This document shows positions 33,801 to 48,700 of a stretch of 64,000 bases of DNA, piece by piece. Source of the stretch: Eutreptiella sp. 'Long Island Sound 2002'. Lineage: Eukaryota; Euglenozoa; Euglenophyceae; Eutreptiales; Eutreptiaceae. Both the position numbers and the translations under genes were made by a program. The notes below the pieces were generated by a model. It had not been told where the DNA came from. It ran no database searches and worked only from the letters and a program-made list of their open reading frames with translations. The number at the start of each line of letters is the position of its first letter. The first letter of the stretch is position 1. Where the stretch lies: positions 1 through 64,000 of the forward strand of contig CAXIWF010000662.1 in assembly GCA_964036045.1 (NCBI GenBank), in the 5' to 3' direction.

Positions 33801-34720
33801 GAATTTTCCGAGAATTTTCCGAGAATTTTCCGAGAATTTTCCGAGAATTTTCCGAGAATTTTCCGAGAATTTTCTGAGAATTTTCCGAGAATTTTCCGAG
33901 AATTTTCCGAGAAATTTCCCCGAAGTTTCCGAGAATTTTCCGAGAATTTTCCGGGAATTTTCCGAGAATTTTCCGAGAATTTTCTGAGAATTTTCCGAGA
34001 ATTTTCCGAGAATTTTCCGAGATTTTCCCGAGAATTTTCCGGGAATTTTCCGAGAATTTTCCGAGAATTTTCCGAGAATTTTCCGAGAATTTTCCGAGAA
34101 TTTTCCGAGAATTTTCCGAGAATTTTCCGAGAATTTTCCGAGAATTTTCTGAGAATTTTCCGAGAATTTTCCGAGATTTTTCCGAGATTTTTCCGAGAAT
34201 TTTCCGAGAATTTTCCGAGAATTTTCCGAGAATTTCCCGTCAATTTTCCGAGAATTTTCCGAGAATTTTCCGAGATTTTTCCGAGAATTTTCTGAGAATT
34301 TTCGGAGAATTTTCCGAGAATTTTTCGAGAATTTTCCGAGAATTTTCCGAGAATTTATTGAGTATTTTCTGAGAATTTTCCGAGAATTTTCCGAGAATTT
34401 TCCGTGAATTTTCCGAGAATTTTCCGAGAATTTTCCGAGAATTTATTGAGAATTTTCTGAGAATTTTCCGAGAATTTTCCGAGAATTTTCCGAGAATTTT
34501 CCGAGAATTTTCCGAGAATTTTCTGAGAATTTTCCGAGAATTTTCCGAGAATTTTCCGAGATTTTTCCGAGAATTTTCCGAGAATTTTCCGTGAATTTTC
34601 CGAGAATTTTCCGAGATTTTCCCGAGAATTTTCCGAGAATTTTCCGAGAATTTTCCGAGAATTTTCCGAGAATTTTCCGAGAATTTTCCGAGAATTTTCC
34701 GAGAATTTTCCGTCAATTTT
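24820..34720. repeat. Higher-order repeat in minisatellite, ~3.2-3.5 kb period, three copies
   Basis: The marker CGAAATTTTT followed by CCAAGAATTTTCC occurs with G at 25844, 29002 and 32490 (steps 3,158 and 3,488). The same order of TTATTGAG, CCGTGAATTTT, GAGATTTTCCC, CCGAGGGTTTTCTGGG and GAATCTTCTGAG variants surrounds each. Related partial copies continue to about 38.2 kb (offsets 2,585 and 2,497). Copies differ by gain or loss of whole 11 bp units. Edges are approximate. Confidence 0.8.
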
Positions 34721-37700
34721 CCGAGAATTTTCCGAGAATTTTCCGAGAATTTTCCGTCAATTTTCCGAGAATTTTCCGAGAATTTTCAGAGAATTTTCCG
34801 AGAATTTTCCGAGAATTTTCCGAGAATTTTCCGAGAATTTTCCGACAATTTTCTGAGAATTTTCCGAGAATTTTCCGAGAATTTTCCGAGAATTTTCCGA
34901 GAATTTTCCGAGAATTTTCCGAGAATTTTCCGAGAATTTTCTGGGAATTTTCCGAGAATTTTCTGAGAATTTTCCGAGAATTTTCCGAGAATTTTCCGAG
35001 AATTTTCTGAGAATTTTCCGAGAATTTTCCGAGAATTTTCTGAGAATTTTCCGAGAATTTTCCGAGAATTTTCCGAGAATTTTCCGAGAATTTTCCGAGA
35101 ATTTTCTGGGAATTTTCCGAGAATTTTCTGAGAATTTTCCGAGAATTTTCCGAGAATTTCCCAAGAATTTTCCGAGAATTTTCCGAGAATTTTCCGAGAA
35201 TTTTCCGAGAATTTTCCGAGAATTTTCTGAGAATTTTCCGAGAATTTTCCGAGAATTTTCCGAAATTTTTCCGAGAATTTTCCAAGACTTTTCCGAGAAT
35301 TTTCCGAGAATTTCCCGTCAATTTTCCGGGAATTTTCCGAGAATTTTCCGAGAATTTTCCGGGAATTTTCCGAGAATTTTCCGAGAATTTTCCGAGAATT
35401 TTCCGAGAATTTCCCGTCAATTTTCCGGGAATTTTCCGAGAATTTTCCGAGAATTTTCCGAGAATTTTCCGAGAATTTTCCGAAAATTTTCCGAGAATTT
35501 TCCGAGAATTTTCCGAGAATTTTCCGAGAATTTTCCGAGAATTTTCCGGGAATTTTCCGAGAATTTCCCGTCAATTTTCCGAGAATTTTCCGAGAATTTT
35601 CCGAGATTTTTCCGAAAATTTTCTGAGAATTTTCCGAGAATTTTCCGAGAATTTTCCGAGAATTTTCCGAGAATTTTCCGAGAATTTATTGAGTATTTTC
35701 TGAGAATTTTCCGAGAATTTTCCGAGAATTTTCCGTGAATTTTCCGAGAATTTTCCGAGAATTTTCCGAGAATTTATTGAGAATTTTCTGAGAATTTTCC
35801 GAGAATTTTCCGAGAATTTTCCGAGAATTTTCCGAGAATTTTCCGAGAATCTTCTGAGAATTTTCCGAGAATTTTCCGAGAATTTTCCGAGATTTTTCCG
35901 AGAATTTTCCGAGAATTTTCCGTGAATTTTCCGAGAATTTTCCGAGATTTTCCCGAGAATTTTCCGAGAATTTTCCGAGAATTTTCCGAGAATTTTCCGA
36001 GATTTTTCCGAGAATTTTCCGAGAATTTTCCGAGAATTTTCCGAGAATTTTCCGAGAATTTTCCGTCAATTTTCCGAGAATTTTCCGAGAATTTTCCGAG
36101 AATTTTCCGTCAATTTTCCGAGAATTTTCCGAGAATTTTCAGAGAATTTTCCGAGAATTTTCCGAGAATTTTCCGAGAATTTTCCGAGAATTTTCAGAGA
36201 ATTTTCCGAGAATTTTCGGAGAATTTTCCGAGAATTTTCCGTCAATTTTCCGAGAATTTTCCGAGAATTTTCCGAGAATTTTCCGTCAATTTTCCGAGAA
36301 TTTTCCGAGAATTTTCAGAGAATTTTCCGAGAATTTTCCGAGAATTTTCCGAGAATTTTCCCAGAATTTTCCGAGAATTTTCCGAGAATTTTCCGAGAAT
36401 TTTCCGAGAATTTTCCGAGAATTTTCCGAGAATTTTCCGAGAATTTTCCGAGAATTTTCTGAGAATTTTCCGAGAATTTTCCGAGAATTTTCCGAGAAAT
36501 TTCCCCGAAGTTTCCGAGAATTTTCCGAGAATTTTCCGGGAATTTTCCGAGAATTTTCCGAGAATTTTCTGAGAATTTTCCGAGAATTTTCCGAGAATTT
36601 TCCAAGATTTTCCCGAGAATTTTCCGGGAATTTTCCGAGAATTTTCCGAGAATTTTCCGAGAATTTTCCGAGAATTTTCCGAGAATTTTCCGAGAATTTT
36701 CCGAGAATTTTCCGAGAATTTTCTGAGAATTTTCCGAGAATTTTCCGAGATTTTTCCGAGATTTTTCCGAGAATTTTCCGAGAATTTTCCGAGAATTTTC
36801 CGAGAATTTTTCGAGAATTTTCCGAGAATTTTCCGAGAATTTATTGAGTATTTTCTGAGAATTTTCCGAGAATTTTCCGAGAATTTTCCGTGAATTTTCC
36901 GAGAATTTTCCGAGAATTTTCCGAGAATTTATTGAGAATTTTCTGAGAATTTTCCGAGAATTTTCCGAGAATTTTCCGAGAATTTTCCGAGAATTTTCCG
37001 AGAATTTTCTGAGAATTTTCCGAGAATTTTCCGAGAATTTTCCGAGATTTTTCCGAGAATTTTCCGAGAATTTTCCGTGAATTTTCCGAGAATTTTCCGA
37101 GATTTTCCCGAGAATTTTCCGAGAATTTTCCGAGAATTTTCCGAGAATTTTCCGAGAATTTTCCGAGAATTTTCCGAGAATTTTCCGAGAATTTTCCGAG
37201 AATTTTCCGTCAATTTTCCGAGAATTTTCCGAGAATTTTCCGAGAATTTTCCGTCAATTTTCCGAGAATTTTCCGAGAATTTTCAGAGAATTTTCCGAGA
37301 ATTTTCCGAGAATTTTCCGAGAATTTTCCGAGAATTTTCCGACAATTTTCCGAGAATTTTCCGAGAATTTTCCGAGAATTTTCCGAGAATTTTCCGAGAA
37401 TTTTCCGAGAATTTTCCGAGAATTTTCCGAGAATTTTCTGGGAATTTTCCGAGAATTTTCTGAGAATTTTCCGAGAATTTTCCGAGAATTTTCCGAGAAT
37501 TTTCTGAGAATTTTCCGAGAATTTTCCGAGAATTTTCTGAGATTTTTCTGAGAATTTTCCGAGAATTTTCCGAGAATTTTCCGAGAATTTTCCGAGAATT
37601 TTCTGGGAATTTTCCGAGAATTTTCTGAGAATTTTCCGAGAATTTTCCGAGAATTTCCCAAGAATTTTCCGAGAATTTTCCGAGAATTTTCCGAGAATTT

Positions 37701-40700
37701 TCCGAGAATTTTCCGAGAATTTTCTGAGAATTTTCCGAGAATTTTCCGAGAATTTTCCGAAATTTTTCCGAGAATTTTCCAAGACTTTTCCGAGAATTTT
37801 CCGAGAATTTCCCGTCAATTTTCCGGGAATTTTCCGAGAATTTTCCGAGAATTTTCCGAGAATTTTCCGAGAATTTTCCGAGAATTTTCCGAGAATTTTC
37901 CGAGAATTTTCCGAGAATTTCCCGTCAATTTTCCGGGAATTTTCCGAGAATTTTCCGAGAATTTTCCGAGAATTTTCCGAGAATTTTCCGAAAATTTTCC
38001 GAGAATTTTCCGAGAATTTTCCGAGAATTTTCCGAGAATTTTCCGAGAATTTTCCGGGAATTTTCCGAGAATTTTCCGAGAATTTTCTGAGAATTTTCCG
38101 AGAATTTTCCGAGAATTTTCCGAGATTTTCCCGAGAATTTTCCGAGAATTTTCCGAGAATTTTCCGAGAATTTTCCGAGAATTTTCCGAGATTTTTCCGA
38201 GAATTTTCCGAGAATTTTCCGAGAATTTTCCGAGAATTTCCCGTCAATTTTCCGAGAATTTTCCGTGAATTTTCCGAGATTTTTCCGAGAATTTTCTGAG
38301 AATTTTCCGAGAATTTTCCGAGAATTTTCCGAGAATTTTCCGAGAATTTTCCGAGAATTTACTGAGAATTTTCTGAGAATTTTCCGAGAATTTTCCGAGA
38401 ATTTTCCGTGAATTTTCCGAGAATTTTCCGAGAATTTTCCGAGAATTTATTGAGAATTTTCTGAGAATTTTCCGAGAATTTTCCGAGAATTTTCCGAGCA
38501 TTTTCCGAGAATTTTCCGAGAATTTTCTGAGAATTTTCCGAGAATTTTCCGAGAATTTTCCGAGATTTTTCCGAGAATTTTCCGAGAATTTTCCGTGAAT
38601 TTTCCGAGAATTTTCCGAGATTTTCCCGAGAATTCTCCGAGATTTTTCCGAGAATTTTCCGAGAATTTTCCGAGAATTTTCCGAGAATTTTCCGAGAATT
38701 TTCCGAGAATTTTCCGTCAATTTTCCGAGAATTTTCCGAGAATTTTCCGAGAATTTTCCGTCAATTTTCCGAGAATTTTCCGAGAATTTTCAGAGAATTT
38801 TCCGAGAATTTTCCGAGAATTTTCCGAGAATTTTCCCAGAATTTTCCGAGAATTTTCCGAGAATTTTCCGAGAATTTTCCGAGAATTTTCCGAGAATTTT
38901 CCGAGAATTTTCCGAGAATTTTCCGAGAATTTTCCGAGATTTTCCCAAGAATTTTCCGAGAATTTTCCGAGAATTTTCCGAGAATTTTCCGAGATTTTTC
39001 CGAGAATTTTCCGAGAATTTTCCGAGAATTTTCCGAGAATTTTCCGAGAAGTTTCCGAGAATTTTCCGAGAATTTTCCGTCAATTTCCGGAGAATTTTCC
39101 GAGAATTTTCCGAGAATTTTCCGAGAATTTTCCGAGAATTTTCCGAGATTTTTCCGAGATTTTCCCGAGAATTTTCCGAGAATTTTCCGAGAATTTTCCG
39201 AGAATTTTCCGAGAATTTTCTGAGAATTTTCCGAGAATTTTCCGAGAATTTTCCGAGAATTTTCCGAGAATTTTCCGAGAATTTTCTGAGAATTTTCCGA
39301 GAATTTTCCGAGAATTTTCTGAGAATTTTCCGAGAATTTTCCGAGAATTTTCCGAGAATTTTCCGAGAATTTTCCGTCAATTTTCCGAGAATTTTCCGAG
39401 AATTTTCCGAGAATTTTCCGAGAATTTTCCGAGAATTTTCCGAGAATTTTCCGAGAATTTTCCGAGAATTTTCCGAGAATTTTCCGAGAATTTTCCGAGA
39501 ATTTTCCGAGATTTTCCCGAGAATTTTCCCGAGAATTTTCGGAGAATTTTCCGAGAATTTTCCGAGAATTTTCCGAGAATTTTCCCAGAATTTTCCGAGA
39601 ATTTTCCCAGAATTTTCCGAGAATTTTCCGTCAATTTTCCGAGAATTTTCTGAGAATTTTCCGAGAATTTTCCGTCAATTTTCCGAGAATTTTCCGAGAA
39701 TTTTCCGAGAATTTTCCGAGAATTTTCCGAGAATTTTCCGAGAATTTTCCGAGAATTTTCCGACAATTTTTCCGAGATTTTTCCGAGAATTTTCCGAGAA
39801 TTTTCCGAGAATTTTCCGAGAATTTTCCGTCAATTTTCCGAGATTTTTCCGAGAGATTTCCGAGAATTTTCCGAGAATTTTCCGAGAATTTCCCGTCAAT
39901 TTTCCGAGAATTTTCCGAGAATTTTCCGAGATTTTTCCGAGAATTTTCTGAGAATTTTCCGAGAATTTTCCGAGAATTTTCCGAGAATTTTCCGAGAATT
40001 TTCCGAGAATTTATTGAGAATTTTCTGAGAATTTTCCGAGAATTTTCCGAGAATTTTCCGAGAATTTTCCGAGATTTTTCCGAGAATTTTCCGAGAATTT
40101 TCCGAGAATTTTCCGAGAATTTTCCGAGAATTTTCCGAGAATTTTCCGAGAATTTTCCGAGATTTTCCCGAGAATTTTCGGAGAATTTTCCGAGAATTTT
40201 CCGAGAATTTTCCGAGAATTTTCCGAGAATTTTCCGAGAATTTTCCGAGAATTTTCCGAGAATTTTCCGAGAATTTTCCGAGAATTTTCCGAGAATTTTC
40301 CGAGAATTTTCCGTCAATTTCCGGAGAATTTTCCGAGAATTTTCCGAAAATTTTCCGAGATTTTCCCGAGAATTTTCCGAGAATTTTCCGAGATTTTCCC
40401 GAGAATTTTCCGAGCATTTTCCGAGAATTTTCCGAGAATTTTCCGAGAATTTTCCGAGAATTTTCCGAGAATTTTCCGAGAATTTTCCGAGAATTTTCCG
40501 AGATTTTTCCGAGAATTTTCCGAGAATTTTCCGAGAATTTTCCGAGAATTTCCCGTCAATTTTCCGAGAATTTTCCGAGAATTTTCCGAGATTTTTCCGA
40601 AAATTTTCTGAGAATTTTCCGAGAATTTTCCGAGAATTTTCCGAGAATTTTCCGAGAATTTTCCGAGAATTTATTGAGTATTTTCTGAGAATTTTCCGAG

Positions 40701-43700
40701 AATTTTCCGAGAATTTTCCGTGAATTTTCCGTGAATTTTCCGAGAATTTTCCGAGAATTTATTGAGAATTTTCTGAGAATTTTCCGAGAATTTTCCGAGA
40801 ATTTTCCGAGAATTTTCCGAGAATTTTCCGAGAATCTTCTGAGAATTTTCCGAGAATTTTCCGAGAATTTTCCCAGAATTTTCCGAGAATTTTCCCAGAA
40901 TTTTCCGAGAATTTTCCGTCAATTTTCCGAGAATTTTCCGAGAATTTTCCGAGAATTTTCCGGGAATTTTCCGAGAATTTTCCGAGAATTTTCTGAGAAT
41001 TTTCCGAGAATTTTCCGAGAATTTTCCGAGATTTTCCCGAGAATTTTCCGAGCATTTTCCGAGAATTTTCCGAGAATTTTCCGAGAATTTTCCGAGAATT
41101 TTCCGAGAATTTTCCGAGAATTTTCCGAGAATTTTCCGAGAATTTTCCGAGAATTTTCCGAGAATTTTCCGAGATTTTTCCGAGAATTTTCCGAGAATTT
41201 TCCGAGAATTTTCCGAGAATTTCCCGTCAATTTTCCGAGAATTTTCCGAGAATTTTCCGAGATTTTTCCGAAAATTTTCTGAGAATTTTCCGAGAATTTT
41301 CCGAGAATTTTCCGAGAATTTTCCGAGAATTTTCCGAGAATTTTCCGAGAATTTTCCGAGAATTTTCTGAGAATTTTCCGAGAATTTTCCGAGAATTTTC
41401 CGAGATTTTCCCGAGAATTTTCCGAGCATTTTCCGAGAATTTTCCGAGAATTTTCCGAGAATTTTCCGAGAATTTTCCGAGAATTTTCCGAGAATTTTCC
41501 GAGAATTTTCCGAGAATTTTCCGAGAATTTTCCGAGAATTTTCCGAGAATTTTCCGAGATTTTTCCGAGAATTTTCCGAGAATTTTCCGAGAATTTTCCG
41601 AGAATTTCCCGTCAATTTTCCGTGAATTTTCCGAGAATTTTCCGAGAATTTCCCGTCAATTTTCCGAGAATTTTCCCAGAATTTTCCGAGAATTTTCCGT
41701 CAATTTTCCGAGAATTTTCCGAGAATTTTCCGAGAATTTTCCGTCAATTTTCCGAGAATTTTCCGAGAATTTTCCGAGAATTTTCCGAGAATTTTCCGAG
41801 AATTTTCCGAGAATTTTCCGAGAATTTTCCGAGAATTTTCCGAGAATTTTCCGAGATTTTCCCGAGAATTTTCCCGAGAATTTTCCGAGAATTTTCCGAG
41901 AATTTTCCGAGAATTTTCCGAGAATTTTCCCAGAATTTTCCGAGAATTTTCCCAGAATTTTCCGAGAATTTTCCGTCAATTTTCCGAGAATTTTCCGAGA
42001 ATTTTCCGAGAATTTCCCGTCAATTTTCCGAGAATTTTCCGAGAATTTTCCGAGATTTTTCCGAAAATTTTCTGAGAATTTTCCGAGAATTTTCCGAGAA
42101 TTTTCCGAGAATTTTCCGAGAATTTTCCGAGAATTTATTGAGTATTTTCTGAGAATTTTCCGAGAATTTTCCGAGAATTTTCCGTGAATTTTCCGTGAAT
42201 TTTCCGAGAATTTTCCGAGAATTTATTGAGAATTTTCTGAGAATTTTCCGAGAATTTTCCGAGAATTTTCCGAGAATTTTCCGAGAATTTTCCGAGAATC
42301 TTCTGAGAATTTTCCGAGAATTTTCCGAGAATTTTCCCAGAATTTTCCGAGAATTTTCCCAGAATTTTCCGAGAATTTTCCGTCAATTTTCCGAGAATTT
42401 TCCGAGAATTTTCCGAGAATTTTCCGTCAATTTTCCGAGAATTTTCCGAGAATTTTCCGAGAATTTTCCGAGAATTTTCCGAGAATTTTCCGAGAATTTT
42501 CCGAGAATTTTCCGAGAATTTTCCGAGAATTTTCCGAGATTTTCCCGAGAATTTTCCCGAGAATTTTCCGAGAATTTTCCGAGAATTTTCCGAGAATTTT
42601 CCGAGAATTTTCCCAGAATTTTCCGAGAATTTTCCCAGAATTTTCCGAGAATTTTCCGTCAATTTTCCGAGAGTTTTCCGAGAATTTTCCGAGAATTTTC
42701 CGTCAATTTTCCGAGAATTTTCCGAGAATTTTCCGAGAATTTTCCGAGAGTTTTCCGAGAATTTTCCGAGAATTTTCCGAGAATTTTCCGAGAATTTTCC
42801 GACAATTTTTCCGAGATTTTTCCGAGAATTTTCCGAGAATTTTCCGAGAATTTTCCGAGAATTTTCCGTCAATTTTCCGAGATTTTTCCGAGAGATTTCC
42901 GAGAATTTTCCGAGAATTTTCCGAGAATTTCCCGTCAATTTTCCGAGAATTTTCCGAGAATTTTCCGAGATTTTTCCGAGAATTTTCTGAGAATTTTCCG
43001 AGAATTTTCCGAGAATTTTCCGAGAATTTTCCGAGAATTTTCCGAGAATTTATTGAGAATTTTCTGAGAATTTTCCGAGAATTTTCCGAGAATTTTCCGA
43101 GAATTTTCCGAGATTTTTCCGACAATTTTCCGCGAATTTTCCGAGAATTTTCCGAGAATTTTCCGAGATTTTTCCGAGAATTTTCCGAGAATTTTCCGAG
43201 AATTTTCCGAGAATTTATTGAGTATTTTCTGAGAATTTTCCGAGAATTTTCCGAGAATTTTCCGTGAATTTTCCGAGAATTTTCCGAGAATTTTCCGAGA
43301 ATTTATTGAGAATTTTCTGAGAATTTTCCGAGAATTTTCCGAGAATTTTCCGAGAATTTTCCGAGAATTTTCCGAGAATCTTCTGAGAATTTTCCGAGAA
43401 TTTTCCGAGAATTTTCCGAGAATTTTCCGAGAATCATCCGAGAATTTTCCGAGAATTTTCCGAGAATTTTCCGAGAATTTTCCGAGAATTTTCCGAGAAT
43501 TTTCCGAGATTTTTCCGAGAATTTTCCGAGAATTTTCCGAGAATTTTCCGAGAATTTTCCGAGAATTTTCCGAGAATTTTCCGAGAATTTTCCGAGATTT
43601 TTCCGAGAATTTTCCGAGAATTTTCCGAGAATTTTCCGAGAATTTTCCGTCAATTTTCCGAGAATTTTCCGAGAATTTTCAGAGAATTTTCCGAGAATTT

Positions 43701-45719
43701 TCCGAGAATTTTCCGAGAATTTTCCGAGAATTTTCCGAGAATTTTCCGAGAATTTTCCGAGAATTTTCCGTCAATTTTCCGAGAATTTTCCGAGAATTTT
43801 CCGAGAATTTTCCGTCAATTTTCCGAGAATTTTCCGAGAATTTTCAGAGAATTTTCCGAGAATTTTCCGAGAATTTTCCGAGAATTTTCCCAGAATTTTC
43901 CGAGAATTTTCCGAGAATTTTCCGAGAATTTTCCGAGAATTTTCCGAGAATTTTCCGAGAATTTTCCGAGAATTTTCCGAGAATTTTCCGAGAATTTTCT
44001 GAGAATTTTCCGAGAATTTTCCGTGAATTTTCCGAGAAATTTCCCCGAATTTTCCGAGAATTTTCCGAGAATTTTCCGGGAATTTTCCGAGAATTTTCCG
44101 AGAATTTTCTGAGAATTTTCCGAGAATTTTCCGAGAATTTTCCGAGATTTTCCCGAGAATTTTCCGAGAATTTTCCGAGAATTTTCCGAGAATTTTCCGA
44201 GAATTTTCCGAGAATTTTCCGAGAATTTTCCGAGAATTTTCCGAGAATTTTCCGAGAATTTTCCGAGAATTTTCCGAGAATTTTCTGAGAATTTTCCGAG
44301 AATTTTCCGAGAATTTTCCGAGATTTTTCCGAGAATTTTCCGAGAATTTTCCGAGAATTTTCGGAGAATTTCCCGTCAATTTTCCGAGAATTTTCCGAGA
44401 ATTTTCCGAGATTTTTCCGAGAATTTTCTGAGAATTTTCCGAGAATTTTCCGAGAATTTTCCGAGAATTTTCCGAGAATTTTCCGAGAATTTATTGAGTA
44501 TTTTCTGAGAATTTTCCGAGAATTTTCCGAGAATTTTCCGTGAATTTTCCGAGAATTTTCCGAGAATTTTCCGAGAATTTATTGAGAATTTTCTGAGAAT
44601 TTTCCGAGAATTTTCCGAGAATTTTCCGAGAATTTTCCGAGAATTTTCCGAGAATTTTCTGAGAATTTTCCGAGAATTTTCCGAGAATTTTCCGAGATTT
44701 TTCCGAGAATTTTCCGAGAATTTTCCGTGAATTTTCCGAGAATTTTCCGAGATTTTCCCGAGAATTTTCCGAGAATTTTCCGAGAATTTTCCGAGAATTT
44801 TCCGAGAATTTTCCGAGAATTTTCCGAGAATTTTCCGAGAATTTTCCGAGAATTTTCCGTCAATTTTCCGAGAATTTTCCGAGAATTTTCCGAGAATTTT
44901 CCGTCAATTTTCCGAGAATTTTCCGAGAATTTTCCGAGAATTTTCCGAGAATTTTCCGAGAATTTTCCCAGAATTTTCCGAGAATTTTCCGAGAATTTTC
45001 CGAGAATTTTCCGAGAATTTTCCGAGAATTTTCTGGGAATTTTCCGAGAATTTTCTGAGAATTTTCCGAGAATTTTCCGAGAATTTTCCGAGAATTTTCC
45101 GAGAATTTTCCGAGAATTTTCCGAGAATTTTCCGAGAATTTTCCGAGAATTTTCTGAGAATTTTCCGAGAATTTTCCGAGAATTTTCCGAAATTTTTCCG
45201 AGAATTTTCCAAGAATTTTCCGAGAATTTTCCGAGAATTTCCCGTCAATTTTCCGGGAATTTTCCGAGAATTTTCCGAGAATTTTCCGAGAATTTTCTGA
45301 GAATTTTCCGAGAATTTTCCGAGAATTTTCCGAGAATTTTCCGAGAATTTTCCGAGAATTTTCCGACAATTTTCCGAGAATTTTCCGAGAATTTTCCGAG
45401 AATTTTCCGGGAATTTTCCGAGAATTTTCCGAGAATTTTCTGAGAATTTTCCGAGAATTTTCCGAGAATTTTCCGAGATTTTCCCGAGAATTTTCCGAGA
45501 ATTTTCCGAGAATTTTCCGAGAATTTTCCGAGAATTTTCCGAGAATTTTCCGAGAATTTTCCGAGAATTTTCCGAGAATTTTCTGAGAATTTTCCGAGAA
45601 TTTTCCGAGAATTTTCCGAGAATTTTCCGAGAATTTTCCGAGAATTTTCTGAGAATTTTCCGAGAATTTTCCGAGAATTTTCCGAGATTTTTCCGAGAAT
45701 TTTCCGAGAATTTTCCGTT

Positions 45720-48700
45720 AATTTTCCGAGATTTTTCCGAGAATTTTCTGAGAATTTTCCGAGAATTTTCCGAGAATTTTCCGAGAATTTTCCGAGAATT
45801 TTCCGAGAATTTACTGAGAATTTTCTGAGAATTTTCCGAGAAGTTTCCGAGAATTTTCCGTGAATTTATTGAGAATTTTCTGAGAATTTTCCGAGAATTT
45901 TCTGAGAATTTTCCGAGAATTTTCCGAGAATTTTCCGAGAATTTTCTGAGAATTTTCCGAGAATTTTCCGAGAATTTTCCGAGATTTTTCCGAGAATTTT
46001 CCGAGAATTTTCCGTGAATTTTCCGAGAATTTTCCGAGATTTTCCCGAGAATTTTCCGAGAATTTTCCGAGAATTTTCCGAGAATTTTGCGAGAATTTTC
46101 CGAGAATTTTCCGAGAATTTTCCGTCAATTTTCCGAGAATTTTCCGAGAATTTTCCGAGAATTTTCCGTCAATTTTCCGAGAATTTTCCGAGAATTTTCA
46201 GAGAATTTTCCGAGAATTTTCCGAGAATTTTCCGAGAATTTTCCCAGAATTTTCCGAGAATTTTCCGAGAATTTTCCGAGAATTTTCCGAGAATTTTCCG
46301 AGAATTTTCCGAGAATTTTCCGTCAATTTTCCGAGAATTTTCCGAGAAATTTCCGAGAATTTTCCGTCAATTTTCCGAGAATTTTCCGAGAATTTTCCGA
46401 GAATTTTCCGAGAATTTTCCGAGAATTTTCCGAGAATTTTCCGAGATTTTCCCGAGAATTTTCCGAGAATTTTCCGAGAATTTTCCGAGAATTTTCCGAG
46501 AATTTTCCGAGAATTTTCCGAGAATTTTCCGAGAATTTTCCGAGAAGTTTCCGAGAATTTTCCGAGAATTTTCCGTCAATTTCCGGAGAATTTTCCGAGA
46601 ATTTTCCGAGAATTTTCCGAGAATTTTCCGAGATTTTTCCGAGATTTTTCCGAGATTTTCCCGAGAATTTTCCGAGAATTTTCCGAGAATTTTCCGAGAA
46701 TTTTCCGAGAATTTTCTGAGAATTTTCCGAGAATTTTCCGAGAATTTTCCGAGAATTTTCCGAGAATTTTCCGAGAATTTTCCGAGAATTTTCTGAGAAT
46801 TTTCCGAGAATTTTCCGAGAATTTTCTGAGAATTTTCCGAGAATTTTCCGAGAATTTTCCGAGAATTTTCCGAGAATTTTCCGTCAATTTTCCGAGAATT
46901 TTCCGAGAATTTTCCGAGAATTTTCCGAGAATTTTCCGAGAATTTTCCGAGAATTTTCCGAGAATTTTCCGAGAATTTTCCGAGAATTTTCCGAGAATTT
47001 TCCGAGAATTTTCCGAGAATTTTCGGAGAATTTTCCGAGAATTTTCCCAGAATTTTCCGAGAATTTTCCCAGAATTTTCCGAGAATTTTCCGTCAATTTT
47101 CCGAGAATTTTCCGAGAATTTTCCGAGAATTTTCCGTCAATTTTCCGAGAATTTTCCGAGAATTTTCCGAGAATTTTCCGAGAATTTTCCGAGAATTTTC
47201 CGAGAATTTTCCGAGAATTTTCCGAGAATTTCCGAGAATTTTCCGAGAATTTTCCGAGAATTTTCCGAGAATTTTCCGAGAATTTTCCCCCAATTTTCCG
47301 AGAATTTTCCGAGATTTTCCCGAGAATTTTCCGAGAATTTTCCGAGAATTTTCCGAGAATTTTCCGAGAATTTTCCGAGAATTTTCCGAGAATTTTCCGA
47401 GAATTTTCCGAGAATTTTCCGAGAATTTTCCGAGAATTTTCCGAGAATTTTCCGAGAATTTTCCGAGATTTTCCCGAGAATTTTCCGAGAATTTTCCGAG
47501 AATTTTCCGAGAATTTTCCGAGAATTTTCCGAGAATTTTCCCAGAATTTTCCGAGAATTTTCCGAGATTTTTCCGAGAATTTTCTGAGAATTTTCCGAGA
47601 ATTTTCCGAGAATTTTCCGAGAATTTTCCGAGAATTTTCCGAGAATTTACTGAGAATTTTCTGAGAATTTTCCGAGAAGTTTCCGAGAATTTTCCGTGAA
47701 TTTATTGAGAATTTTCTGAGAATTTTCCGAGAATTTTCTGAGAATTTTCCGAGAATTTTCCGAGAATTTTCCGAGAATTTTCTGAGAATTTTCCGAGAAT
47801 TTTCCGAGAATTTTCCGAGATTTTTCCGAGAATTTTCCGAGAATTTTCCGTGAATTTTCCGAGAATTTTCCGAGATTTTCCCGAGAATTTTCCGAGAATT
47901 TTCCGAGAATTTTCCGAGAATTTTGCGAGAATTTTCCGAGAATTTTCCGAGAATTTTCCGTCAATTTTCCGAGAATTTTCCGAGAATTTTCCGAGAATTT
48001 TCCGTCAATTTTCCGAGAATTTTCCGAGAATTTTCAGAGAATTTTCCGAGAATTTTCCGAGAATTTTCCGAGAATTTTCCCAGAATTTTCCGAGAATTTT
48101 CCGAGAATTTTCCGAGAATTTTCCGAGAATTTTCCGAGAATTTTCCGAGAATTTTCCGTCAATTTTCCGAGAATTTTCCGAGAAATTTCCGAGAATTTTC
48201 CGTCAATTTTCCGAGAATTTTCCGAGAATTTTCCGAGAATTTTCCGAGAATTTTCCGAGAATTTTCCGAGAATTTTCCGAGATTTTCCCGAGAATTTTCC
48301 GAGAATTTTCCGAGAATTTTCCGAGAATTTTCCGAGAATTTTCCGAGAATTTTCCGAGAATTTTCCGAGAATTTTCCGAGAAGTTTCCGAGAATTTTCCG
48401 AGAATTTTCCGTCAATTTCCGGAGAATTTTCCGAGAATTTTCCGAGAATTTTCCGAGAATTTTCCGAGATTTTTCCGAGATTTTTCCGAGATTTTCCCGA
48501 GAATTTTCCGAGAATTTTCCGAGAATTTTCCGAGAATTTTCCGAGAATTTTCTGAGAATTTTCCGAGAATTTTCCGAGAATTTTCCGAGAATTTTCCGAG
48601 AATTTTCCGAGAATTTTCCGAGAATTTTCTGAGAATTTTCCGAGAATTTTCCGAGAATTTTCTGAGAATTTTCCGAGAATTTTCCGAGAATTTTCCGAGA